From Thiodiazotropha sp040791665 (GTDB taxonomy: Bacteria > Pseudomonadota > Gammaproteobacteria > Chromatiales > Chromatiaceae): DNA of 64,000 nucleotides. Every line of letters begins with the position of its first letter. Position 1 is the stretch's first letter. The notes beneath the pieces are model-generated. The model did no database searches. It saw only the letters and a program-made list of their open reading frames with translations, and was not told where the DNA came from. A program made the position numbers and the translations under genes. This document shows positions 55,627 through 63,186 of the stretch, in pieces. Location of the stretch: the NCBI GenBank assembly GCA_040791665.1, contig JBFNNX010000009.1:1-64000 (forward strand), read 5' to 3'.

Positions 55627-56376
55627 TTACTGGCTTGACGAACGCATACCCGCAGGCGGCTCCATGTGTCTCGGCACCCCCTTGATATCAAGAGAGAGTA
55701 TCCAATCCACCAGCCTGACACCATCTTCCTGTTTCAAGGCGACATTCGGTGGCATGTATTGCATGTTGACGTTTTGCCATACCTTTTGATTCCCCTGGGT
55801 GCCCTGCAATACTGACTCCAGCAATCTGTCCTTACTGCCTGGTCGATCTTGATAGTGGGCAGCCACCTCTCTAAATGATGGAGCGAGAGGAATAACACGC
55901 AACTCTTTGACCGGATCTATTCGATGACAGATCGTACAGCCGCTCACGGTGGAGAGTGTGAGCATTCTGTCGTGATGCATAAGCCTCTCCGCCACTTCCG
56001 GATTGATATCCAGTTTCAGTATCCAGTGGACAAGCGAGGATGCATCTTCCCGCGTGACATTTACATTCGGCGGCATGAACCGCATCCCGATCTTACCTTC
56101 CCATACCTGATCCTGATAGACCGTGCCATGTAACACACGATCCAGCAAACGGCTGAATGCTTCCTTGTCATCCCTGTAACGTAACGCAATCTTCTGATAA
56201 CTGGGGGCGAGCGGCAGATCACCGTTGTTGGATTCGGGCGCTATCTTATGGCAGATAAAGCAACCGGAAGCATTGGCCAGGGCCAACATTTGCTGATCCT
56301 CTGCATGCGCCGGGGAAACCAGAAAAAACACTACTGCCGCGAATAGAGTGGTTAAAGAGAACTTCAACCTAGCCAT
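55627..56376 (-). CDS. Periplasmic dihaem cytochrome c with internal duplication
   Basis: 249 residues with a Sec signal peptide (cleavage near AHA, about 25). There are two c-type haem sites, CFICH (Cys39-His43) and CTICH (about Cys145-His149). The two halves of about 105 residues are clearly duplicated: each has CxxCH, then PLAPSY or PLAPSF, a VL.GT or VLQGT segment, and a distal Met in FMPPN or YMPPN. This is a low-spin class I electron carrier of cytochrome c551/c4 type. It lies upstream of pqqA on the same strand, so it could serve a PQQ-dependent dehydrogenase, but that is inference. Confidence 0.92.
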   Translation of the reverse strand: MARLKFSLTTLFAAVVFFLVSPAHAEDQQMLALANASGCFICHKIAPESNNGDLPLAPSYQKIALRYRDDKEAFSRLLDRVLHGTVYQDQVWEGKIGMRFMPPNVNVTREDASSLVHWILKLDINPEVAERLMHHDRMLTLSTVSGCTICHRIDPVKELRVIPLAPSFREVAAHYQDRPGSKDRLLESVLQGTQGNQKVWQNVNMQYMPPNVALKQEDGVRLVDWILSLDIKGVPRHMEPPAGMRSSSQ

Positions 56377-56610
56377 TGTTCGAATCTCCCCTGGTTGGTA
56401 TGACGCCGAAATTTATCGTATTTGAATGAGTGAAGTAATTGCAACATCTGTGCCTTTCCCCTCTGGCTATCGTCATACAAGGCATCGGCTGAACGTCCAA
56501 CATCGACAACACCTCTCCACCTCCGAGTGTAGCAACCAGGACTGTTCAAAAAGTGCCGACAATGCTCAATATATGAACACCTCCATCATCCCTGCTGAAA
56601 TAACCATTGA

Positions 56611-57450
56611 ATGCCAGTGACATGCGCGTTGTCGGGGAAAATGGCACGGAGCATGCTTTTCATCTATACAACAAGAAACAGGATTCCAATCAACAGCGAG
56701 TGCCATGAAGTGCGACACGACAACACACCTTATGCCCTATTTTTACAATGGCTACTGTTATTCGGGATATTGTCGTTCATCGGTTGGCTGTCTTGGGATC
56801 AGTGCCTGCTGCAATCCGCTTTGCTGTCCGATCCCAGCCATATCACACTTGTCATCCTTTTGCTCTTTGTACTGGCCACTTGTCATTGCGCCGTAAGAAC
56901 ACTGTTTTTGTCGCATGAACAGAGTGCACTTGACACAATCATTCAGTTCACAACTGCGAATCCGCCCGGCCCGGGTAGCAATCGTTGGTGGATCGAAAAC
57001 CAGCTACCTGTAAAAGACTCCCTCTCCGGTCAGTTTATTACCGGAATAGCGGCAATGCGCGGTTCGTTCCAAACACATCAACCAAACCGGGATACCAACC
57101 TGCTGGCACAGGTGATGGCAGAGCGAATGAGAGGTCAGCACGAGGTGGGCTGGTTCATCTGCGGACTACTCGTGAAACTTGGTCTGCTCGGCACTGTGAT
57201 CGGGTTTGTAATGATGCTGGCCCCGGTAGCTGAACTGGAATCATTTGACTTATCGGACATACAGGGTCTTCTGCAACGGATGACAACCGGCATGGGGGTG
57301 GCTCTGAACACCACCCTGATGGGACTCAGCTGCAGCATGTTGCTCGGGATGCAGTACCTGATGCTGGATCGTGCCGCCGATCGCCTGGTGGCAGAGGCGG
57401 TAGAGTTCAGCGAAACCCGCTTACTCGAATTGGCGTACAGGGAGTGTTGA
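56611..57450 (+). CDS. MotA/TolQ/ExbB-family proton-channel subunit
   Basis: 279 residues; the start is uncertain (several in-frame ATGs, the next at 56641 after GGGGAAA). Four hydrophobic segments lie at about 45-60, 77-95, 185-205 and 230-250. Family landmarks are VKLGLLGTVIGFVMM (TM2, with conserved Thr) and GMGVALNTTLMGLSCSMLLG (TM3), as in TolQ/ExbB. It would form the ion-conducting pentamer with the ExbD-like partner 4 bp downstream. First of four tightly packed genes. Confidence 0.88.
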   Translation: MPVTCALSGKMARSMLFIYTTRNRIPINSECHEVRHDNTPYALFLQWLLLFGILSFIGWLSWDQCLLQSALLSDPSHITLVILLLFVLATCHCAVRTLFLSHEQSALDTIIQFTTANPPGPGSNRWWIENQLPVKDSLSGQFITGIAAMRGSFQTHQPNRDTNLLAQVMAERMRGQHEVGWFICGLLVKLGLLGTVIGFVMMLAPVAELESFDLSDIQGLLQRMTTGMGVALNTTLMGLSCSMLLGMQYLMLDRAADRLVAEAVEFSETRLLELAYREC

Positions 57451-57454
57451 TTCA

Positions 57455-58063
57455 GTGGCGATGTTTCGCAACAGCCGCCAGTTCGATGCGGATCCTTTCA
57501 CCGACTTGCTGTTCAACGCGCTGCTTGCATTCACCTTTCTTTTTCTTGTCGCCCTGATGTTTTTAAATCCGCCGGCAAAGTCCGGCACCATCAATCCCAA
57601 GGCCGACTTCCTGATCTCGGTAACCTGGACCGATAACAGTCCCGATGATATCGACACCTGGGTTGAGGGGCCAAACGGCGACCTGGTCTGGTTCAAGAAT
57701 CCACAGGCAAGTCTTATGCATCTGGATAGAGACGACCGTGGTATGGCCAATGATACGTTAGTGATTGACGGAAAAACGGTATTAAATCCCCTCAACCAAG
57801 AGATAGTGAGTATACGCGGCCGGCCACCTGGAGAGTACGTAATCAACATTCACTACTACAACAGCAAATCACTGCAGCCTGTTCCGGTAACCGTCTATCT
57901 TGCAGAAGTCAATCCCGCATTGAAAGTGCTGCACTATGCAACCCTCATACTTGAACGGGTTGGCGAAGAGAAGACAGCAATACGCTTCACCATCGGCACA
58001 GACGGCCAGGTCAGTAACATCAACACCCTTGAAAAGTCAATTGTCCAGGTAGGTAAGATATGA
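57455..58063 (+). CDS. ExbD/TolR-like motor partner with DUF2135-like periplasmic domain
   Basis: 202 residues from a GTG at 57455 (ATG at 57461 also possible). The N-terminus carries a single helix preceded by DPFTDLLFNALLAFTFLF; Asp17 lies where ExbD, TolR and MotB carry their proton-accepting Asp. The rest is periplasmic: SVTWTDNSPDDIDTWVEGPNGDLVWF, LDRDDRG and PPGEYVINIHYYN form a pattern like the YfaP/DUF2135 domain (DxDLHV..P.G.., G.Y.V.V.YY). Neither ExbD nor TolR has this domain. It overlaps the next gene by ATGA. This looks like a proton-driven motor with a novel effector end. Confidence 0.8.
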   Translation: MAMFRNSRQFDADPFTDLLFNALLAFTFLFLVALMFLNPPAKSGTINPKADFLISVTWTDNSPDDIDTWVEGPNGDLVWFKNPQASLMHLDRDDRGMANDTLVIDGKTVLNPLNQEIVSIRGRPPGEYVINIHYYNSKSLQPVPVTVYLAEVNPALKVLHYATLILERVGEEKTAIRFTIGTDGQVSNINTLEKSIVQVGKI

Positions 58064-58575
58064 GTGAATCGGTACTACTGTTACTGTTTGCTTACGTTGT
58101 TTTGGCGGCGTTGGTGGCCGCGGCACTGATAGCAAGCAGTTTCCCCACCCTGATCAGACTATTTATGGTTGTAGTAACAACGGCACTCTACTTCATCACT
58201 TATCAGGGATGGCATTCAGTGCAGGGCTGGCCTGCGATGATTGAGGTACCTGAACGGTTTCTGCTGCACGCATCGGTGGTGGATGAGCCCGATAAGACGA
58301 CAGGATCACCCGGAACCATCACCATTTGGGCCACCGACCTGAGCAGTGGTGAGCCGGCGGATGATCCGCGCGCATACAGGCTGGAATACAGCAAGGAACT
58401 TCACACCGACCTGGAAGAGGCGCTACGCAATATGCGCAACGGCATTATACAGCTTGGCAGAAGAGCCGCCGTCACCAGGAAACCGGGACAACCACTCGAC
58501 TTCACACGTATGGGTGAACGGCGGGAGAAGATTGAGATCTACTCCCTTCCCGATCCGGCGCTACCTGAAAAATGA
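58060..58575 (+). CDS. Inner-membrane protein in the motor operon, unknown function
   Basis: 171 residues with two N-terminal membrane helices (about 4-25 and 32-50), then about 120 mostly periplasmic or cytoplasmic residues with no family I recognise; segments include TIWATDLSSGEPADDPRAYRLEY and LEEALRNMRNGIIQLGRRA. It overlaps both neighbours by 4 bases (ATGA), so translation is coupled. Confidence 0.8.
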   Translation: MSESVLLLLFAYVVLAALVAAALIASSFPTLIRLFMVVVTTALYFITYQGWHSVQGWPAMIEVPERFLLHASVVDEPDKTTGSPGTITIWATDLSSGEPADDPRAYRLEYSKELHTDLEEALRNMRNGIIQLGRRAAVTRKPGQPLDFTRMGERREKIEIYSLPDPALPEK

Positions 58576-59273
58576 GAAGCATCACACTCCTCGGCCTGTT
58601 AGCCCTGATACTTCAATCCTGCTCGAACGATTCGATGGACAGTGCAAGCTATTTTCCATTGCGGGAGGGATTGCAATGGGACTATCTCGTCACCACCAGC
58701 GTCGGAGATACAATCCAACATTCCGGTTTTTCTATCCGGATGGGAGAACAAGTGTCGATTAACGGTCTAGCCCATGCAGTACGCATAACCAGCGACGGCA
58801 CACGCTACTATATCGCCGAGAACAGCGGCGGTATCTATCGAAACGCGAAGCGTACCCTGATCGAGAGCAAACCCACTGTCGATAACTCGCCCCACTGGGT
58901 ACTCAAATACCCGCTCCGGAATGGCACTCAATGGAGCAATCCCACATACCCATTCGTACTGCGTCGCATCTATCCCTATGAAGAGCGCCTGACCCGTGGG
59001 ATGAATCTCAAGATGTCCTTCCAGATCGTGGCCGAGGATGAAACCGTGATTGTGCCTGCCGGTCGTTTCGACAGCTGTATCCGGGTCGAAGGCGAGGCAA
59101 ATCTCACCCTTTACGCGGATGCCCGCAGCGGTTACGAGGAGATATTGATCAACACAACCGAATGGTACGCCCCCGGTGTAGGCCTGGTGAAGTTGTTACG
59201 GGAAGAGCCCCTGGCAAACGATGTGTTTGCCGGTGGCAAGGTGGTCTATGAACTGAAATCCCGGCAGCGCTGA
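58572..59273 (+). CDS. Lipoprotein in the motor operon, unknown function
   Basis: 233 residues; lipobox LILQSC puts the lipidated Cys at about 17. The mature protein is a beta-rich domain beginning SYFPLREGLQWDYLVTT and including PAGRFDSCIRVEGEANL and EWYAPGVGLVKLLREEPLAN; repeats of this kind of fold occur in uncharacterised envelope lipoproteins. It ends the four-gene operon. An outer-membrane or periplasmic partner for the ExbB/ExbD-like pair is the natural guess. Confidence 0.85.
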   Translation: MRSITLLGLLALILQSCSNDSMDSASYFPLREGLQWDYLVTTSVGDTIQHSGFSIRMGEQVSINGLAHAVRITSDGTRYYIAENSGGIYRNAKRTLIESKPTVDNSPHWVLKYPLRNGTQWSNPTYPFVLRRIYPYEERLTRGMNLKMSFQIVAEDETVIVPAGRFDSCIRVEGEANLTLYADARSGYEEILINTTEWYAPGVGLVKLLREEPLANDVFAGGKVVYELKSRQR

Positions 59274-59333
59274 ATCAGGGTTGCTGTAAAATTGTGATTG
59301 CAGCATTTGCCGTCATCACCTCCGGCATTAAAG

Positions 59334-59861
59334 CTAAAAGATGGGTACCAGCTTGTGCCCCTGCGTCTGCCAGCCGATGAGCGAGATGAAACCATCCCCC
59401 ACCACCTCCATTTCCGGCAGAATCGTTGCGTTGTCCACCTTGAATACACGGTTGGCGATGGCACAGACCTCCATGCGCACCCCTTCTGCCTTCAGGGCCT
59501 TGGCGGTGGCCGCAATGGAATCAAGCTCCTTGGTATACTCCATGGCCAGGACGTCGTCAGGTTCGGTTGAGAGATAGCGCACTGTTTCACCGATGAAGAC
59601 CAGTACCATGTTGGGTTTTACGCCCTGGTTCACCAGACCTGCGTGGGTGCCGCGGATGATGTCGAGATAGAATGCGGTCTTGCGAGGATTGGTGAAGTCG
59701 ATGAGAAAAACACTGCGGGTCTCCTTCACGCCGTTCAGTGCCGCCGCGTCGTTGATCGTATCCGCTGCATTGGCTGAGCCCATGCTGAACATTAGCAGAC
59801 CCAACAGTAATCCTCTCCACCCTCTTGTTTGTACCGACTTGTCTATCATCATTTGCACCAT
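59334..59861 (-). CDS. Exported DsrE-like protein
   Basis: About 175 residues from the in-frame ATG at 59861 (or 59852/59849). A signal peptide (LLLGLLMFSMGSANA) leads to a DsrE/DsrF-like domain. Features are TAFYLDIIRGTHAGLVNQG, KPNMVLVFIGETVRYL and a conserved Cys in MEVCAIANRVF. Such periplasmic family members accompany sulfur-oxidation genes, where DsrE-type Cys can carry sulfane sulfur; role here is inferred. It lies downstream of the TlpA-like gene, with an R1 repeat in the gap. Confidence 0.85.
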   Translation of the reverse strand: MVQMMIDKSVQTRGWRGLLLGLLMFSMGSANAADTINDAAALNGVKETRSVFLIDFTNPRKTAFYLDIIRGTHAGLVNQGVKPNMVLVFIGETVRYLSTEPDDVLAMEYTKELDSIAATAKALKAEGVRMEVCAIANRVFKVDNATILPEMEVVGDGFISLIGWQTQGHKLVPIF

Positions 59862-59882
59862 TAGTTTGATCAAATTGAACCA

Positions 59883-59904
59883 GGGCCTGTTAACACTAAT
59901 CCAA
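59883..59904. repeat. R1 terminal repeat overlapping the tlpA-like stop
   Basis: GGGCCTGTTAACACTAATCC AA occurs once here. On the minus strand it supplies the last two codons and TAG stop of the thioredoxin-like gene. No second arm was seen. Confidence 0.7.
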
Positions 59905-60543
59905 CTGCAGGGCCTGCAACTCATACAGCAGTATTTCATCGTCCCACTCTCTCTCACCGACTACCCGGCGGATAATTTCACCTCTGCGATTCAGCACGAA
60001 GGTGGTTGGCAATCCCCTAACCTGCCAGCGTTGACTGGTCCGTCCCCGATGATCCAGCAGTACTGGAAAATCGATCGGGAAATCAATCAGGAAATCCCTG
60101 ATAGCCTCTGCATCATCTCCCAGATTTATTGCCAGCATAGCTATGCCTTTAGGCTGCAATTCTCTCCAGGCCCGGTTCATCGACGGCAGTTCACGACGGC
60201 AGGGCACACACCAACTGGCCCAGAAATTGACTATCGCAACCCTGCCCCTGTAATCCCCAAGCAGGTGATTGCCCCCTTCCAGATCCTGCAGGTTGAAGGA
60301 AGGCGCAGGGAGCGGTCTGACTTCGGGAAGCAGTCCCTGATCGGCCGATGAAGTCCACGAAATCGACATGGATAATGCAAAAAACAGGAACGACCAGGTT
60401 AAGCCGGTCAGACTGTGCCCGAGGAAGCCGAAAGGACTCGTAACCTGTACAGCTTGCCCACAGTCATCGACCGGCCAACCTATTTGGTCGAACCAAGAGA
60501 AAGAATAGAATGAATGTTCATTTCTGTCAAACATTTCACCCAT
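59896..60543 (-). CDS. TlpA-like membrane-anchored thioredoxin
   Basis: Thiol-disulfide reductase facing the periplasm. From the ATG at 60543, which overlaps the SCO stop codon, about 215 residues; an in-frame start at 60576 is also possible. A membrane helix (WSFLFFALSMSISW) precedes the thioredoxin domain with NFWASWCVPCRRELPS (active-site Cys pair) and a cis-Pro in GLPTTFVL. TlpA proteins reduce copper-chaperone Cys residues, so it may keep the adjacent SCO protein reduced. Confidence 0.9.
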   Translation of the reverse strand: MGEMFDRNEHSFYSFSWFDQIGWPVDDCGQAVQVTSPFGFLGHSLTGLTWSFLFFALSMSISWTSSADQGLLPEVRPLPAPSFNLQDLEGGNHLLGDYRGRVAIVNFWASWCVPCRRELPSMNRAWRELQPKGIAMLAINLGDDAEAIRDFLIDFPIDFPVLLDHRGRTSQRWQVRGLPTTFVLNRRGEIIRRVVGEREWDDEILLYELQALQLD

Positions 60544-61135
60544 TGTTTTCATGGCCTGGGAATTCGTCTCTGCCATCCTCAGCCATTAATCCTCGCACCA
60601 GATCGAGAATATGCTTTGGCGGCATACCATACGGCACCACCGCAGTGAGCTTTCCCTTGCCGTCAATCAGGTAGAGATTGGCCGAATGGTCGATGCTATA
60701 GCCGCCATCCTCTCTTTCGTGGCGTTGGTAATTGACACGATATTGCCGGGCCACTTTCGCCACATCGGCCTCGCTGCCGGTCAATCCGACCAGCCGTTCA
60801 TTGAAATAGCGGACATAGTCATACAGCACTTCAGGCGTGTCCCGTCCTGGATCGAGGGAGACAAACAGCCCCTGCACGCGACCTGCCTGGTCATCCAGCT
60901 CATTGAGCACCGCAGCCAGATTCGCAAGCTCGGTGGGGCAGATATCGGGGCAATAGGTGTAGCCGAAAGAGAGCAACACCAGCTTGCCTTGGAGTTGACG
61001 AAGTTCAAATGGATTGTTGTTATGATCGGTGAGGCTGAATTCACCCCCCAGCTCCTCGGTGTCGGCCCAGGTCAGCGCGACCGAGAGGGCGCTGAATATC
61101 ATCAGAAGCAATAGGCGTTTAGCTACAGCCACCAT
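60536..61135 (-). CDS. SCO1/SenC copper chaperone
   Basis: 199 residues with an N-terminal signal/anchor (LLLLMIFSALSVALTWA). The copper site is complete: YCPDICP (Cys62 and Cys66) and the distal His in DHSANLYLIDGKGK. SCO proteins load copper into cytochrome oxidase and, in some operons, other copper enzymes; methanethiol oxidase is copper-dependent. It begins immediately after the fusion gene's stop. Confidence 0.95.
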   Translation of the reverse strand: MVAVAKRLLLLMIFSALSVALTWADTEELGGEFSLTDHNNNPFELRQLQGKLVLLSFGYTYCPDICPTELANLAAVLNELDDQAGRVQGLFVSLDPGRDTPEVLYDYVRYFNERLVGLTGSEADVAKVARQYRVNYQRHEREDGGYSIDHSANLYLIDGKGKLTAVVPYGMPPKHILDLVRGLMAEDGRDEFPGHENNG

Positions 61136-63094
61136 TCAGCGCACCTCTACCTCGGAACCGTGCACCCAACTGGGATCACCCTTGCCCACGTCCCCCACTG
61201 GCGCGGCAAAGGCATCGGCCACCAGGGTGTCCACATTGCCGCCGGTGAGGGATTGCATGAAGGCGACCAAATCCTTCTTCTCCTTGTCACTCAATCCCAA
61301 CGGTCTGATCAGGGGATCGAGCAGCTCGTTCACAACTCCTCCCATGTCGTAAAATTCAACGACCTCGCGGAGGGTACTGAGGGAACCGTTGTGCATGTAT
61401 GGTGCCGTGAGCGCCACGTTGCGCAGGCTGGGTGTCTTATACTTCCAGCGGTCGTTGGGATTTTGCGTCACTTCATAGAGACCCACGTCGGTGGGGGCCG
61501 GTTCACCCACCTGTTCGATGACCGAGCGATCGACCTGCAGGGTCACTCCGGGCGCCACCATTACCGGCTGCGTCTCCGACAGTATACCCATCGATTCCCG
61601 GTAGCCTATGCCGGTGTTGTGCAATTCATCGTCGCTAAAGAGTGCATGCTTGTCGCCTATGTGGTGGCAGGCCACGCACCCCCCCTTGCCGACAAAGAGA
61701 TCAAAACCCCGTTGTGCCGACGAAGAGAGCATGCGTTTATCGCCGCCGTAATACCAGCGATCGAAAGGTGAGCCGCCAGAGACGAGGGTGCGTTCATAAC
61801 TGGCGATGGCCATACCGACAGTCTCCATACTCACACCTCTACCATCGAAAGCGGCCTCGAAGCTGCCGTCGTAGTCATCGATCCCGCGGATCTTCTGCAG
61901 CACATAGCCGACCGAGGGGTTGGCCATCTCGTTCCTGGCCAGCAACGGACCCCAGACCTGTTGTTCCAGAGTCTGCTCGCGCCCGTCGTGAAACAGCAGG
62001 GCCGCATAGGCCGAGTTGTAGATGGTGGGTGAGTTGCGCCTCACGCTACGCCCCTCTATACCGACCGCCATGGCCAGCTCGTTGCTGGTGAATCCCTGCT
62101 CCGGAACATGACACATGGCGCAAGAGAAAGTGTCGTTGAGCGATAGCCTGCGGTCATAAAAGAGCTTTCTGCCGAGTTCGATCTTTTCCCGGCTGATGGG
62201 ATTATCTTCTGGCACCGGCACCGGTGGCAACCCGAGGGGGGGCTTCTCGATAAACGATATCAGGTCTGCCGCCTGACCCTTTCTCAACTCCAGGTCGAGA
62301 GATCGGGTGACATAGCTCTGCTGCTCGTAACCCTGCTTGTCATCCCCCGGTTTCGAGAGTTTTGAAGGCCCGGGGATAGTGACGGCAGTCTTGAGCATCC
62401 GACCTTGATTCCCTTCCTGCTGCAGCAGAGTCTTTACATCGTTGATGATCAGATCGTGATGGAGAAAATCGACACTGTAGATATTGCGTATACTCTTTTG
62501 CGGATCGATGAGGAAGACCCTCAGCACATGGCTGTAGCCCACGCTGGCCTTTCCGTTGCTGTCGACCTCCCGTTGAATCACCTGATTGTAGGATTGCAGT
62601 ATGGGTTGCAGCTCCCGATGGGAGGCGGTTGTGATGAACTGCCACTCCCCGGTACTGCCTGCGTAGCGAAAATTATTGCCATAGAGTTTCATCACCGCCG
62701 GCGTGTCGACTTCGGGATCGAAACTCAGACTGATCAGCTTCAACCGGTCGGCCAACACCGCATCCCTTTTCATTGCCGACTTTATTTTATAGAAGACATG
62801 GGAAGAGAGCGGGCATCCGTTGACGTCGCTGCAAGTACTGTACATAAACGCCAACAGGACATAGCGGTCATTATAGAGATCGTAGAGACTCCTTTGCTTA
62901 CCGTGGCTATTGAGCACCATGCCATTCGCCGCCTCACCCAGAGGTGGCAGTGAATAACTGCCGATCTCCGGCAGCGCGTAACCCAGTTCGCCATAGCCCG
63001 GCGCGGAATCGGATAACCCGCTGTCAGAACCGGCTGAAGCCGTCGATACCAGGATGGCGGCAAGCCAAAGAGAACGTAAAAGCATTTTTTGCAT
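61136..63094 (-). CDS. SCO-like domain fused to dihaem cytochrome c peroxidase (MauG family)
   Basis: A 652-residue exported protein (signal peptide about 1-22). Residues about 45-210 are a thioredoxin-fold SCO-like domain. The motif STCSDVNGCPL has five residues between the two Cys, instead of three, and a distal His is in YSHVLRVFLID. Residues about 270-645 form a bacterial cytochrome c peroxidase/MauG unit with two haem sites, FSCAMCHVPEQGF (about 323) and GCVACHHIGDKH (about 471). In known methanethiol-oxidase loci, SCO1 and MauG-like genes are separate; here they are one. A role in copper delivery and peroxide handling is inferred. Confidence 0.9.
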   Translation of the reverse strand: MQKMLLRSLWLAAILVSTASAGSDSGLSDSAPGYGELGYALPEIGSYSLPPLGEAANGMVLNSHGKQRSLYDLYNDRYVLLAFMYSTCSDVNGCPLSSHVFYKIKSAMKRDAVLADRLKLISLSFDPEVDTPAVMKLYGNNFRYAGSTGEWQFITTASHRELQPILQSYNQVIQREVDSNGKASVGYSHVLRVFLIDPQKSIRNIYSVDFLHHDLIINDVKTLLQQEGNQGRMLKTAVTIPGPSKLSKPGDDKQGYEQQSYVTRSLDLELRKGQAADLISFIEKPPLGLPPVPVPEDNPISREKIELGRKLFYDRRLSLNDTFSCAMCHVPEQGFTSNELAMAVGIEGRSVRRNSPTIYNSAYAALLFHDGREQTLEQQVWGPLLARNEMANPSVGYVLQKIRGIDDYDGSFEAAFDGRGVSMETVGMAIASYERTLVSGGSPFDRWYYGGDKRMLSSSAQRGFDLFVGKGGCVACHHIGDKHALFSDDELHNTGIGYRESMGILSETQPVMVAPGVTLQVDRSVIEQVGEPAPTDVGLYEVTQNPNDRWKYKTPSLRNVALTAPYMHNGSLSTLREVVEFYDMGGVVNELLDPLIRPLGLSDKEKKDLVAFMQSLTGGNVDTLVADAFAAPVGDVGKGDPSWVHGSEVEVR

Positions 63095-63186
63095 AGCTTC
63101 TCCCAGACATCGGCAACCCCGGCGGGCGACTGTCCGTCAGGGTTGCCTCCCTCCGGATGCCAGTTAGACAGCCGGAATTGCCTTTA

